From assembly GCA_013791905.1 (NCBI GenBank), contig VMSX01000007.1:1-64000 (forward strand): a stretch of DNA of 64,000 nt, read 5' to 3'. Below, piece by piece: positions 44,470 through 53,617 of the stretch. Each line of letters begins with the position of its first letter. Within the stretch, counting starts at the first letter, position 1. This stretch comes from Rhodocyclaceae bacterium (GTDB lineage Bacteria; Pseudomonadota; Gammaproteobacteria; Burkholderiales; Rhodocyclaceae). The notes beneath the pieces are model-generated. The model made no database searches. It was given only the letters and a program-made list of their open reading frames with translations, and was not told the DNA's origin. The position numbers were made by a program, and so were the translations under genes.

Positions 44470-44943
44470 ATGAGCGAACAAGCGCAGGACACCTCCCCCG
44501 TTTTCAGCATCGAAAAGATTTACATCAAGGACCTCTCGCTGGAGGTGCCAAACGCTCCACAGTGCTTTCTGGAGCGTGATGCAGCCGAAATCAGCCTGCA
44601 AATGCAAACCGGCGGCGAGTCGATCGGCGAGGGCGTTTACAGCGTCGTGCTGACACTGACGGTCTCGGCCAAGGTCGGCGACAAAACACAGTTTTTGATC
44701 GAGGCAGCGCAAGCCGGCATCTTCCAGATCCGCAATGTCCCGGAGGCAGACCTGGAGCCGATCGTTGCGGTGGCCTGCCCCAACATCCTGTTTCCCTACG
44801 CGCGTGAAACGATTTCAGATGCCGTGACACGTGCCGGCTTCCCACCGGTGCTGCTCGCCCCAGTCAACTTCGAAGCGATCTACCGCGACCGCATGGCCAA
44901 GCAGCAAGCCGCTCCCAGTCCGCACGAAATCCCGATCCAATAA
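44470..44943 (+). CDS. secB: protein-export chaperone SecB
   Basis: The 157-residue tetrameric chaperone keeps preproteins unfolded and hands them to SecA. Diagnostic stretches are FSIEKIYIKDLSLEVPNAP near residue 13, VVLTLTVSAKVGDKTQFLIEAAQAGIF in the centre, and CPNILFPYARETISDAVTRAGFPPVLLAPVNFEAIY towards the end. The stop codon TAA shares a base with the ATG of the next gene. Confidence 0.98.
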   Translation: MSEQAQDTSPVFSIEKIYIKDLSLEVPNAPQCFLERDAAEISLQMQTGGESIGEGVYSVVLTLTVSAKVGDKTQFLIEAAQAGIFQIRNVPEADLEPIVAVACPNILFPYARETISDAVTRAGFPPVLLAPVNFEAIYRDRMAKQQAAPSPHEIPIQ

Positions 44944-45380
44944 TGCTGCGGCACTCGCTTGCCCTTTGTGCAGCACTGCTGCTGACCAACACGGCCAACG
45001 CGCTCGACTACCGTTCGGTTGCCGAAGCCGCCGTGCTCTACGACGCGCCGTCGCAAAAGGCCAAGCCGCTGTTCGTCATCGCTGCCGGCACGCCGGTTGA
45101 AGCCATCGTCACGCTCGACACATGGATCAAGATTCGCGACATGAAAGGCAACCTGGCCTGGATCGAACGCCGGCAACTGACCGAGCAACGCTTTTTGCAG
45201 GTGAGCGCCGCACAGGCACAAGTGCGCGTGAGTGCTGACGAATCCGCCGTGCTGGTGTTCGAGGCGGAACCCGACGTGCTACTCGAATTTGTCGAGCCCG
45301 GCCCCACGGGTTGGGTCAAGGTGCGCCATCGCGATGGCCAGCAGGGTTTCGTGAAGATCACCCAGATCTGGGGATTCTGA
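44943..45380 (+). CDS. exported SH3-domain protein
   Basis: A 145-residue periplasmic protein with a signal peptide ([20 protein letters not shown]) and two SH3b-like units (about residues 28-75 with [20 protein letters not shown], and 80-145 with [23 protein letters not shown]). Such domains often bind cell-wall material; no activity is known. It is inserted between secB and gpsA, overlapping each by one base, so the three are translated together. Confidence 0.88.
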   Translation: MLRHSLALCAALLLTNTANALDYRSVAEAAVLYDAPSQKAKPLFVIAAGTPVEAIVTLDTWIKIRDMKGNLAWIERRQLTEQRFLQVSAAQAQVRVSADESAVLVFEAEPDVLLEFVEPGPTGWVKVRHRDGQQGFVKITQIWGF

Positions 45381-46360
45381 TGCACCTGGCAGTCTTGGGT
45401 GCCGGTGCCTGGGGTACGGCCCTTGCCCTGTCGTTTGCCTCCCGCCAGACAGTTACACTGTGGACTTGGCAAGCTGAGCATGCCGCGGCGATGCAGGCCG
45501 CGCATGAAAACGCTGCATTTTTGCCGGGCTATCCGCTTCCGGACACACTCACGGTCACTGCCGACGTTAGGGCGGCCATTGCCACAGCCGATCTGGCGCT
45601 CGTCGCCACGCCGATGGCCGGCCTGCGCCAGACCGCACTGCAACTGGGGCAGCTGCGCAGCGACCTGCCCTTCCTCTGGGTATGCAAGGGGCTGGAAGCC
45701 GGCAGCGGTTTGTTGCCGCACCAGGTGGTGGCCAGCGTGCATCCCGCCGCGCGTTGCGGCGCGCTCACCGGCCCCAGTTTCGCCGACGAAGTGGCGCGCG
45801 GACTGCCGGCAGCGATCGCCCTCGCCTCTGCCGACGCAGCTTTCGCCGATGCAACGGCCATCGCCCTGCATGGCCCCCGTCTGCGCCTCTATGCCAACGA
45901 CGACATTATCGGCGCCGAGGTCGGCGGCGCTGTCAAGAACGTCATGGCCATCGCCACCGGTATTTGCGACGGGCTCGGACTGGGGCTCAATGCCCGTGCC
46001 GCCCTGATGACGCGAGGGCTGGCCGAGATCACCCGCTTCGGTGTCGCGCTCGGCGCGCGGCCGGAAACCTTCATGGGTCTGGCTGGCATGGGCGACCTGA
46101 TCCTGACCTGTACAGGCGATCTGTCGCGCAACCGCCGCGTCGGCCTCGCACTGGCCACCGGAAAATCGCTGGCGGATATCCAACGCGACCTGGGTCATGT
46201 CGCCGAGGGCGTCATGACTGCCCGCGAGGTCGCCCGCCGTGCCGAACCGCTCGGCGTAGACATGCCGATCACCGCAACCGTGCGCGATGTCCTGGATGGC
46301 AATTTATCGGCTGCCGCCGCAGTTGAACGGCTGATGAAGCGGAATCCCAGGCACGAGTAG
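45380..46360 (+). CDS. gpsA: NAD(P)H-dependent glycerol-3-phosphate dehydrogenase
   Basis: The 326-residue enzyme makes sn-glycerol 3-phosphate for phospholipids. It opens with the Rossmann motif [15 protein letters not shown], continues with [16 protein letters not shown] and [15 protein letters not shown], and has the catalytic lysine in [28 protein letters not shown]. The ATG overlaps the preceding stop (ATGA). The stop codon TAG is directly followed by an inverted repeat A copy. Confidence 0.97.
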   Translation: MHLAVLGAGAWGTALALSFASRQTVTLWTWQAEHAAAMQAAHENAAFLPGYPLPDTLTVTADVRAAIATADLALVATPMAGLRQTALQLGQLRSDLPFLWVCKGLEAGSGLLPHQVVASVHPAARCGALTGPSFADEVARGLPAAIALASADAAFADATAIALHGPRLRLYANDDIIGAEVGGAVKNVMAIATGICDGLGLGLNARAALMTRGLAEITRFGVALGARPETFMGLAGMGDLILTCTGDLSRNRRVGLALATGKSLADIQRDLGHVAEGVMTAREVARRAEPLGVDMPITATVRDVLDGNLSAAAAVERLMKRNPRHE

Positions 46361-46408
46361 CGCCGTACCCCATGCGGGGCATTTCATGCCGCCAGCGCCG
46401 ACTTTCTA
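46359..46408 (-). repeat. repeat A copy after gpsA, inverted
   Basis: On the minus strand it reads GAAAGTCGGCGCTGGCGGCA, then TGAAATGCCCCGCATGGGGT and ACGGCGCTAC. It belongs to the same subtype as the copies at 26633 and 59289. A small hairpin, CCCC-ATGC-GGGG, is inside. Confidence 0.85.
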
Positions 46409-46443
46409 TAAGCACGGCTCAAAATAGCCACACCACAGTCCGG

Positions 46444-46580
46444 TGCCGGGCCGCCCCAAGCCGGGACGACACGCGGCGCAAGCCGCAAGCCGCTCCACAG
46501 CTAACAACAACGCACCCCGAAATAGACGAGCGCAGCGAGCAACAGTCACCTCCCCGCGCGGGGAGGCTGGGAGGGGCGGG
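46444..46580 (+). repeat. repeat B copy 2
   Basis: The order is the same as in copy 1: GCCGGGCCGCCCCAAG, GACACGCGGCGCAAGCCGCA, GACGAGCGCAGCGAGC, and the hairpin CCTCCCCGCGCGGGGAGG at the end. It fills the gap between gpsA and the convergent trmL. Confidence 0.82.
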
Positions 46581-46581
46581 C

Positions 46582-47046
46582 CTAACTGCCGCCGGCAAAT
46601 CCATTCTGCCGCCACGCTTCATAGACAGCAATCGCCACGGTGTTCGACAGATTCAGACTCCGATTGCCCGGCATCAGCGGCAGCCGCAAACGCTGTTGCG
46701 GCGGCAAGGCTTCCAGCATTTCTGTCGGCAAGCCGCGCGTTTCGGGGCCAAAAATAAAAGCGTCGCCCGGCTGGTAGACAACACTGTCGTAGCGTGTCGT
46801 GCCGCGCGTGCTGAAGGCAAACCTGCGCACTTCCCCCAGCGCAAGCAAACAGGCCGCCCAGTCATCATGCACCTGCATATCGACAAACTCGGCATAATCC
46901 AGCCCGGCGCGGCGCAGTGAGGGTGCGCTGATATCAAAACCAAGCGGCTTCACCAAATGCAGTTTTGCCCCTGTGTTGGCGGCAAGCCGGATCACATTGC
47001 CGGTATTGGGCGGAATTTCCGGTTGAAATAGAACGATCTGGAACAT
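46582..47046 (-). CDS. trmL: tRNA (cytidine/uridine(34)-2'-O)-methyltransferase
   Basis: A 154-residue SPOUT methyltransferase that modifies the wobble base of leucine tRNAs. It begins MFQIVLFQPEIPPNTGNVIRLAANTG, and the SAM-binding knot is formed by FIFGPETRGLPTEML and LPLMPGNRSLNLSNTVAIAVYEAWRQ. The ATG at 47046 starts the family domain; the frame extends 75 codons upstream through repeat DNA. It is single and convergent to gpsA. Confidence 0.95.
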   Translation of the reverse strand: MFQIVLFQPEIPPNTGNVIRLAANTGAKLHLVKPLGFDISAPSLRRAGLDYAEFVDMQVHDDWAACLLALGEVRRFAFSTRGTTRYDSVVYQPGDAFIFGPETRGLPTEMLEALPPQQRLRLPLMPGNRSLNLSNTVAIAVYEAWRQNGFAGGS

Positions 47047-47067
47047 ATGGGCTGTGGCAAGGTAGGC

Positions 47068-47140
47068 GTCTCCCGAAGGACCGCCCCGAGGGAGAGGGCG
47101 CCTCCGGTGGAGGCAGCGAACGAAATGAGCGTGGGAGCTA
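47068..47140 (-). repeat. repeat C copy 1
   Basis: On the minus strand it reads CTCCCACGCTCATTTCGTTC, then a CCTCCACCGGAGG hairpin and CCCTCGGGGCGGTCCTTCGG. The same order is found at 56720-56795. It lies in the divergent gap between trmL and the pilus ATPase. Confidence 0.65.
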
Positions 47141-47178
47141 TATACTCCCCGAAGTTTAGCGGATAGCGCGAAAGACCT

Positions 47179-48885
47179 ATGGCACGACCGGAAAAAATTC
47201 GACTCGGCGACCTGCTGGTACGGCAGAACGTCATCACCGAGGAGCAGCTGACGCTCGCTCTGACGGAACAAAAGAAGAGCGGCCGAAAACTTGGCCGGGT
47301 ACTGGTCGAGTCGGGCTACGCGACCGAGGACGGCATCTCCAAGGCGCTGGCACGCCAGTTGGGCGCCGAATTCATTGACCTCAAGATATTCCAGCCCCAG
47401 CCCGATCTGATCAAGCTGCTGCCCGAAGCCCAGGCACGCCGCTTCCGCGCGCTGGTACTGGATGAGAATCTCGGCATGCTACGGGTCGGCATGTCCGATC
47501 CTACCGATCTCTCCGCCTTCGACGAGATCGCCCGCATCGTCAAGCGCGACATCGACCTCGCCGTCGTCACCGAAGGCCAGTTGCTGCCCTTGCTCGATCG
47601 CGTCTATCGGCGCACCGAAGAAATTTCCAGCCTGGCAAAAGACCTCACCCAGGAGATGGGTGACATCCCGGTCGAATTCGGCATCGTGCTCGGCATCGCG
47701 CCGGGGGCCGAAGACGCGCCGGTCGTCAGGCTGCTGCAGACGGTGTTCGAAGAGGCGCAAAAGACCCGCGCCTCCGACATCCACATCGAACCCCAGGAAA
47801 AATCGCTGCTGATCCGCTTCCGCATTGACGGCGTGCTGCACATTCAGACCGAAGCCGACAGCAAGATTTCAACGGCGCTGGTGCTACGGCTCAAACTGAT
47901 GTCGGGCCTCGACATTTCGGAAAAACGCCTGCCGCAGGACGGCCGCTTCAACATCAAGTTGCGCGGCGCCAATGTCGACGTGCGGATCTCGACCATGCCT
48001 ACCCAGCACGGCGAATCGGTGGTGATGCGTCTGCTGGCCCAGAACACCGGACTGCTGCAACTCGAAAGGCTGCACATGCCGCCGCGGGTGCTCGAACGCT
48101 TCCGCCATGCGATTTCGCGGCCATCGGGCATCGTGCTGGTCACCGGCCCAACCGGCTCGGGCAAGACCACCACGCTGTATGCAGCGATGAACGAGCTCAA
48201 CAGCCCGGAAAAAAAGATCATCACCGTCGAAGATCCGGTCGAATACCGTTTGCCCGGTCTTAATCAGGTACAGGTGCATGAAAAGATCGACCTGACGTTC
48301 ACCCGCGTGCTGCGCACCGCCTTGCGCCAGGACCCGGACATCGTGCTCATCGGCGAGATGCGCGACCAGGAAACCGCCGAGATCGGCATGCGCGCCGCCA
48401 TGACCGGCCACCTGGTGCTATCCACCCTGCACACCAACGATGCCCTGTCGACGCCGATCCGGCTGCTCGACATGGGCGTGCCACGTTACATGGTCGCGCT
48501 ATCGATCCAGATGGTGCTGGCACAACGGCTGGTGCGGGTGATTTGCCCGAACTGCGGCCAGGAGCATCAACCCGAACCGCACGAACTGACATGGCTGCGC
48601 TACGAACTCGGCGATCGTGTCGCCCAGTTCAAATATGCGAAAGGCCGCGGCTGCGCCCACTGCGCCAATACCGGCTATCAAGGCCGCCAGGCGGTCTACG
48701 AGTTTCTTGAAATGAGCAACGCACTGGTCGAGGCGGCCAACCATGGCGACCCCAACGAATTCATGCAGATCGGCCGCGAGCAGATGGCTGGCAACACATT
48801 GCGGCGCGACGCCGTGCGGCTGGTGGTGAATGGCCGTACGACGATTGGCGAAGCCATGCGCATTGCGACGCAACTGGACGAATAG
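47179..48885 (+). CDS. mshE: MSHA/type IV pilus assembly ATPase with c-di-GMP-binding-type MshEN domain
   Basis: The 568-residue GspE/PilB-family ATPase powers pilus extension. Its N terminus has two tandem MshEN motifs (RLGDLLVRQNVITEEQL from residue 8, and KLGRVLVESGYATEDGI from 37), the pattern that binds c-di-GMP in MshE. The ATPase core shows Walker A VTGPTGSGKTTTLYAA near 320, Asp box and Walker B (DPDIVLIGEMRDQETAE), the histidine box, and a four-cysteine zinc site (CPNCGQ and CAHCANTGYQGRQAVYEF). It is first in a cluster with mshG and pilins, all in one direction. Confidence 0.93.
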   Translation: MARPEKIRLGDLLVRQNVITEEQLTLALTEQKKSGRKLGRVLVESGYATEDGISKALARQLGAEFIDLKIFQPQPDLIKLLPEAQARRFRALVLDENLGMLRVGMSDPTDLSAFDEIARIVKRDIDLAVVTEGQLLPLLDRVYRRTEEISSLAKDLTQEMGDIPVEFGIVLGIAPGAEDAPVVRLLQTVFEEAQKTRASDIHIEPQEKSLLIRFRIDGVLHIQTEADSKISTALVLRLKLMSGLDISEKRLPQDGRFNIKLRGANVDVRISTMPTQHGESVVMRLLAQNTGLLQLERLHMPPRVLERFRHAISRPSGIVLVTGPTGSGKTTTLYAAMNELNSPEKKIITVEDPVEYRLPGLNQVQVHEKIDLTFTRVLRTALRQDPDIVLIGEMRDQETAEIGMRAAMTGHLVLSTLHTNDALSTPIRLLDMGVPRYMVALSIQMVLAQRLVRVICPNCGQEHQPEPHELTWLRYELGDRVAQFKYAKGRGCAHCANTGYQGRQAVYEFLEMSNALVEAANHGDPNEFMQIGREQMAGNTLRRDAVRLVVNGRTTIGEAMRIATQLDE

Positions 48886-48900
48886 GGGATGAATTAAGCC

Positions 48901-50130
48901 ATGCCCGCCTTCACTTACCGCGGCCGCAACGGTGCCGGAGAAGTCGTCAACGGCGTACTGGAAGGCGCGACCGCGTCGAGTGTCGCTGACCTGCTGTTTG
49001 GCAGCGGCGTGACGCCGCTGGAAATCAAGCCGGCGGCGGCCAATGCGTTGAAAAAGGATGGAGACGGTGGTTTCAGTTTGTTTGCGCCACAAGTCCTGCA
49101 CGTCGACATCCTGCTATTCACCCGCCAGCTTTACACCCTGATGAAGGCCGGCGTTCCGATCATGCGGGCGCTGGCTGGCCTGCAGGAATCCAGCGCCAAC
49201 CCGGCGATGCAATCCGTGCTGGGCCAGTTACGCGAGAGCCTCGACTCCGGCCGCGAGCTTTCGGTGTCAATGGCGCGCCATCCCAAGATCTTTACACCGT
49301 TCTACCTGGCCATGGTGCGGGTAGGCGAGATGACCGGCCGCCTTGAAGAGGTATTTTTGCGCCTGTTCGACCACATGGAGTTCGAGCGCTTCATGCACGA
49401 GCAGGTCAAGTCGGCGCTACGCTATCCGAGCTTCGTCATCCTGGCCATGGTGGCCGCCATGTTCGTCGTCAATATCTGGGTGATCCCAACCTTTGCCAAA
49501 GTCTTCGCGGGCTTTGGCGCCGATCTGCCGCTGATTACCCGCGCCCTGATCGGCTTTTCCAACTTCATGGTTGAGTGGTGGCATCTGCTGATCGGTGCCA
49601 TTGCCGCAGCCGGCTTCGCCTTCAAGTCCTGGATCGGCACCCAGCGCGGCAGCTATCTCTGGGACAAGTTCAAGATGCGCATTCCCATCGCCGGCAAGAT
49701 TGTGCGCAAAGCCACGCTGGCGCGCTTTGCGCGCAGCTTCGCGCTGGCCTCGCGCTCCGGCGTACCAATAATTCAAGCCCTGACCACTGTGTCACAGACA
49801 GTTGATAACGACTACATCGCCGCCAAAGTCGAGAAAATGCGCGACTCCGTCGAGCGCGGCGAGTCCGTGCTGCGGTCAGCCATCGCTACGAAAGCGTTTA
49901 CACCTGTAGTGCTGCAGATGATCGCCGTCGGCGAGGAATCCGGCTCGCTGGACGAGATGATGGAAGAGATCTCTGCGATGTATCAAAGCGAGGTCGAATA
50001 CGAACTCAAGACCCTCTCGCAACAGATCGAGCCGATTCTCATCGTCATGCTGGGCGCCATGGTGCTGGTGCTGGCGCTGGGCATCTTCCTGCCGCTGTGG
50101 GATCTCGGCGGCGTGGCAATGAAAAAGTGA
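48901..50130 (+). CDS. mshG: inner-membrane platform protein (GspF/PilC/MshG)
   Basis: The 409-residue protein opens with FTYRGRNGAGEVVNGVLEG and has two T2SSF domains (LLFTRQLYTLMKAGVPIMRAL and ARFARSFALASRSGVPIIQAL). Three membrane segments are visible (about 170-190, 220-240, 375-400). It converts ATPase motion into pilin assembly. It starts 15 bases after the ATPase and its stop overlaps the next gene's GTG. Confidence 0.94.
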   Translation: MPAFTYRGRNGAGEVVNGVLEGATASSVADLLFGSGVTPLEIKPAAANALKKDGDGGFSLFAPQVLHVDILLFTRQLYTLMKAGVPIMRALAGLQESSANPAMQSVLGQLRESLDSGRELSVSMARHPKIFTPFYLAMVRVGEMTGRLEEVFLRLFDHMEFERFMHEQVKSALRYPSFVILAMVAAMFVVNIWVIPTFAKVFAGFGADLPLITRALIGFSNFMVEWWHLLIGAIAAAGFAFKSWIGTQRGSYLWDKFKMRIPIAGKIVRKATLARFARSFALASRSGVPIIQALTTVSQTVDNDYIAAKVEKMRDSVERGESVLRSAIATKAFTPVVLQMIAVGEESGSLDEMMEEISAMYQSEVEYELKTLSQQIEPILIVMLGAMVLVLALGIFLPLWDLGGVAMKK

Positions 50131-50606
50131 CACGGCAAGCCGGCCTCGGCAAACTTGAATTCGCTGTGGTACTGGCCATCTTCGGAGTGTTGGCCCATAT
50201 CCTGCTCGACCGCCTGGTTGCTCTCGAACGCGAAACCGAGCGGCTGGAGGTCGATCTCACCGTGCGCCATATCAACACCGGGATCAAACTCGCCGTGGGT
50301 GATGCCATCATGCGCGGCGAGGAGACGCGCATAGCCGCAATGATCAACGCAAACCCGCTGACTTTTCTTGGACACGAGCAGGAAAGGAAAGTCGGCCCTG
50401 GCGCAACGGCGCAACCGGACGCCACCAACATGGGGGCCGTGCCGGCTTTGGCCGGCTGGAGTTACGATGCGGGCAGGCATACGTTGTACTATCGACCGCG
50501 CCAGCCAGAAGCCTTCAGCGGCCGCGAAAACCTCCGTTGGCGCTTTACCAGTCACACCGACGAACTTGGCCGCATTGCTGGATTGCGGCTTGAGCCACTC
50601 AAGTAA
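50127..50606 (+). CDS. pilin-like minor protein (MshF-like)
   Basis: A 159-residue protein from the GTG that overlaps the mshG stop (GTGA). The N terminus fits a class III leader: glycine, then LGKLE with glutamate at +5, then a hydrophobic helix (FAVVLAIFGVLAHILL) as in pilins. A coiled segment follows (ERETERLEVDLTVRH). The rest is not recognised. Position after mshG suits a minor pilin or MshF. The DNA for ERKVGPGATAQP (from 50388) resembles repeat A and may be a decayed in-frame copy in a linker. Confidence 0.72.
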   Translation: MTRQAGLGKLEFAVVLAIFGVLAHILLDRLVALERETERLEVDLTVRHINTGIKLAVGDAIMRGEETRIAAMINANPLTFLGHEQERKVGPGATAQPDATNMGAVPALAGWSYDAGRHTLYYRPRQPEAFSGRENLRWRFTSHTDELGRIAGLRLEPLK

Positions 50607-50668
50607 GTCACTATCATGCCGTTATTCGACACAACACTTTAGCTTGATATCGTGCTAACTTTACGACC

Positions 50669-51205
50669 GTGAAAAATACCGCCACACGCCAAAGCTGGCC
50701 CGCCCAATTTTCACAGGGCTTTACATTGATCGAACTGATCATTGTCATCACTATCATTGCCATTCTGGCAGCTGTGGCGCTACCGCGCCTGATCGATGCC
50801 CAGCGCGATGCGCGCATCGCCAAGGCCAACGCCATCTACGGTTCAATTCGCTCCGCTTCCGCATTGGCGCGCGCACGCTGCGAGCTTGACCTTGCTGCGG
50901 TGGCCGCCACACTGCCAGCCGCCAACTGCCAGGCTGCCATCCCAAGGGTCAATATGGACGGCAAGGCCATCGATATCGTCAACCGTTATCCGACCGCCAC
51001 TGCCGCCGGCATTGATGCCGCCGCCGACCTGAACCTCATTGCCGACGGCATGACAATTGGCGGTACCGGTTGCGCCGCTGGCGCTCGTTGCTTCGATATC
51101 GCCGGCGGCACGGCACCGAATTGCCGCATCACCTATGAGCCGGCGACCATCGCTGGCGTTCTCATTACTGCGCCCGTGATTTCGGTTACCACAACGGGTT
51201 GCTGA
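50669..51205 (+). CDS. type IV pilin-like protein (MSHA family)
   Basis: A 178-residue prepilin with a long leader and the cleavage motif [26 protein letters not shown]. The C-terminal globular part has six cysteines (CELD, NCQA, GTGCAAGARC, NCRI, terminal GC), probably disulfide-linked. The GTG start has no strong ribosome site. It lies between the minor pilin-like gene and the main pilin. Confidence 0.88.
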   Translation: MKNTATRQSWPAQFSQGFTLIELIIVITIIAILAAVALPRLIDAQRDARIAKANAIYGSIRSASALARARCELDLAAVAATLPAANCQAAIPRVNMDGKAIDIVNRYPTATAAGIDAAADLNLIADGMTIGGTGCAAGARCFDIAGGTAPNCRITYEPATIAGVLITAPVISVTTTGC

Positions 51206-51255
51206 ACCACACGGTATTTGTCAGGCTTTATTAATATTTAACGGAGGTAGTAGAC

Positions 51256-51660
51256 ATGAAGTATGGTCGGATTCAACAGGGCTTTACCCTGATCGAGCTG
51301 GTTGTTGTAATCGTTATTCTCGGCATTCTGGCTGCCACGGCATTGCCGAAGTTTGTGAACTTACAGGATGATGCAGCTCAAGCAGCCGTGGACGGCGTCT
51401 CTGCAGCGATCACCTCCGGCACAGCTCTGAACTATGCCAAATACCAGATCAGTTCTGGTGCTGCACAGTCCATTACGTCTGCCACATTATGCAACGCTGC
51501 CGCGATTACTGGCTTGCTTGTAGGCGGTGCCTTGCCTACGGGCTACTCACTACCTGCCGCTGCGCCTGGTGGCACGTGCACCGCTGGCAATACGGGGACG
51601 TGTGTTGTAACCGGAAAAAATTCAAAGACAGCTACCGCGAATGTAATCTGTACCAACTAG
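51256..51660 (+). CDS. mshA: major type IV pilin (MshA-like)
   Basis: A 134-residue prepilin with short leader and [26 protein letters not shown], then the MshA-like [23 protein letters not shown] helix. Four cysteines occur in the C-terminal half (two pairs). A strong GGAGG site precedes the ATG, consistent with high expression. The ligase gene follows 7 bases later. The body is rich in Ser, Thr and Gly, suitable for O-glycosylation. Confidence 0.9.
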   Translation: MKYGRIQQGFTLIELVVVIVILGILAATALPKFVNLQDDAAQAAVDGVSAAITSGTALNYAKYQISSGAAQSITSATLCNAAAITGLLVGGALPTGYSLPAAAPGGTCTAGNTGTCVVTGKNSKTATANVICTN

Positions 51661-51666
51661 CATCAG

Positions 51667-53415
51667 GTGGGGCCGGAACCGACATTCCGCCCCACGCCGA
51701 TCGTAGGGCTCTTCTGCCTTGGCCTGCTCGCCCTGATGGCGAGCGGGCCATTTCTTTGGCCCTTTCATAGCCAGCCCATTCCATCATTCTGGAGTGAATG
51801 GTGGGCTGGCGCGCTGGGGCTGGCGGCGGCTTTCGTTCTGCTAATCGGCGGCAGTCGCAACTTGCCACTGCCGGCACTGCTCGGCATTCCGGCAGTGTTG
51901 CTGCTGGTCCTGCTGTTGCAATTCATGCTGGGCCGTCTAGCCTTTGCCCAGATCGGGTTGCTTCATACAACTTACCTGCTGTGGGCCGGGTTGCTGCTGA
52001 TTCTGGGCCGGCACCTCGCCGCAACCGTCGGACTTCCTCGCCTCGCCGCTGTGCTCGCCTGCGCCTTTGCCCTTGGCGCACTGGCTGGCGCCGCCATAGC
52101 CATTGCGCAGTGGTTCGGGATCACCGCCGGGGTGCCGTGGATATTTCCTCATCTCGGTGGCGGCGTCTATGCCAATCTGGGGCAGGCCAACCACCATGCC
52201 CATTATTCCTGGCTTGGTATCGCCTCGTTGTTCTATCTGCGCGGCCGCGGATGGCTGTCCCGACCGCTGCTCTGGTTGATCGTCCTGCCGATTGCCTTGG
52301 GCAGCGTCCTGGGCGGCTCGCGCAGCGTGCTGCTGTACCCGATCATCATTCTTGTCGCAATTATCCTGGCAAAACGCAGGGCTCCGAACGGCACTGTGGC
52401 GCCACTGCTTGCCGATGCACTCCTGCTATTACCTGCGGTCGTTGTGCTTAGCTTCCTTGGGTCCTGGCTACCGCCGGGGGGGGCGGCAGTGACATCGGTT
52501 GAACGTCTCTACCAGTCGGTTGATGGCTCCAGCGTGCGACTGGCCGTCGCGCGCGCCGCCTGGTCGGCATTTCTCGATCACCCCTGGCTGGGGCAAGGCG
52601 TCGGCAACTATGCTTGGGCAAGTTTCATGGCCGCCGCCGGACCGACTGGCGCGGAGCCGTTACAAGTCGCGGAAAATGCCCATAACTTCATCCTGCACGG
52701 CATAGCTGAGTTCGGCATCCTGGCGACGGGCGTGGTTGTCTTGTTGCTTGGCATGTGGGCACGGCGTTTTTTCCAGCTGAACTGGGAACTGGAGCAGTTC
52801 TGGTGCGCCGCCGTGCTGGGTATCGGCGCGGCGCATGCGCTGCTTGAGTATCCGCTCTGGTACGCCTACTTTCTGGGGCCGGCAGCGCTTTTGCTTGGCG
52901 CAAGCGACACCGGCAAAACCATTATCCTCTCGGGCCGTAGAACTCTGATTTACTTGAGCCTTGCAACCCTGGGAGGAGCGTCGATACTGGCTGGCCTGCG
53001 CGCTGATTACGCTGCCATCGAGCGTGTCTCCTACCAGCCTCTTGCCGCCCACGCAGATCGCGAACGCGCCTGGCGTATTTCCATGGATCAATTGACGCGC
53101 TTGCACCGGGAGTCACTTCTCGCACCGTGGGCCTTAATGGCGCTCACCAACCTCTCCGAGCCCAGCCGTTTGATGGCGCAGGAACGCGCCACATTGTGCG
53201 AACGCGGCATCCGCTTTTCTCCCGCGCGCCCGCTGGTGAGCCGTTGCGCGATACAACTGGCGATTGCCGGACGTCAGGACGCCGCAATAGGTTTGACGCG
53301 CGCGGTGCTGCGCGCCTACCCTACCGAGCGCGCAGCAACTGTAGATGAGTTATCGCAGGCCGCCAGTGAATACCCGGAAGTCATGTCACTGCTACGGATT
53401 GGTCAGCAAAGTTGA
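51667..53415 (+). CDS. O-oligosaccharyltransferase / O-antigen-ligase family protein (PglL-like)
   Basis: A 582-residue membrane protein with about ten hydrophobic segments, a periplasmic loop with the catalytic histidine context (ANHHAHYSWLGIASL near residue 175 and VAENAHNFILHGIAEFG near 335), and a soluble C-terminal half typical of PglL/Wzy_C2 proteins. These transfer lipid-linked glycans to pilins. The GTG start is only 7 bases after the pilin gene, so the adjacent pilin is the likely target. An O-antigen ligase role is less likely given the context. Confidence 0.85.
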   Translation: MGPEPTFRPTPIVGLFCLGLLALMASGPFLWPFHSQPIPSFWSEWWAGALGLAAAFVLLIGGSRNLPLPALLGIPAVLLLVLLLQFMLGRLAFAQIGLLHTTYLLWAGLLLILGRHLAATVGLPRLAAVLACAFALGALAGAAIAIAQWFGITAGVPWIFPHLGGGVYANLGQANHHAHYSWLGIASLFYLRGRGWLSRPLLWLIVLPIALGSVLGGSRSVLLYPIIILVAIILAKRRAPNGTVAPLLADALLLLPAVVVLSFLGSWLPPGGAAVTSVERLYQSVDGSSVRLAVARAAWSAFLDHPWLGQGVGNYAWASFMAAAGPTGAEPLQVAENAHNFILHGIAEFGILATGVVVLLLGMWARRFFQLNWELEQFWCAAVLGIGAAHALLEYPLWYAYFLGPAALLLGASDTGKTIILSGRRTLIYLSLATLGGASILAGLRADYAAIERVSYQPLAAHADRERAWRISMDQLTRLHRESLLAPWALMALTNLSEPSRLMAQERATLCERGIRFSPARPLVSRCAIQLAIAGRQDAAIGLTRAVLRAYPTERAATVDELSQAASEYPEVMSLLRIGQQS

Positions 53416-53528
53416 ATTGGGTCGCCGCAACAACCCTCACTGCATAATGTCGGCGCTGACAACACGGTGGTTTGCGTATCTACTGAAGATCGCAAACCTT
53501 GTCGTGACGGAAGTGATTAATTATCGTT

Positions 53529-53548
53529 GCGGTTTGCCGCGCTTTTTT
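53529..53548 (+). terminator. weak intrinsic terminator after the pilus cluster
   Basis: A four-base-pair GCGG-TTTG-CCGC hairpin is followed by GC and six T residues. The stem is short, so confidence is limited. It lies between the ligase gene and the lipoprotein gene. Confidence 0.45.
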
Positions 53549-53617
53549 ATGCTTCAGTCGTATTTTTCTTGGCGTTGAATCTCTTGTTGTGACTGGGAAC
53601 CCCTTTGAGGTGAGCGA

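Noticed and set aside
53446-53470. Repeat A copy after the ligase gene
   Set aside because: Only GTCGGCGCTGAC is shared; too short to separate from chance.
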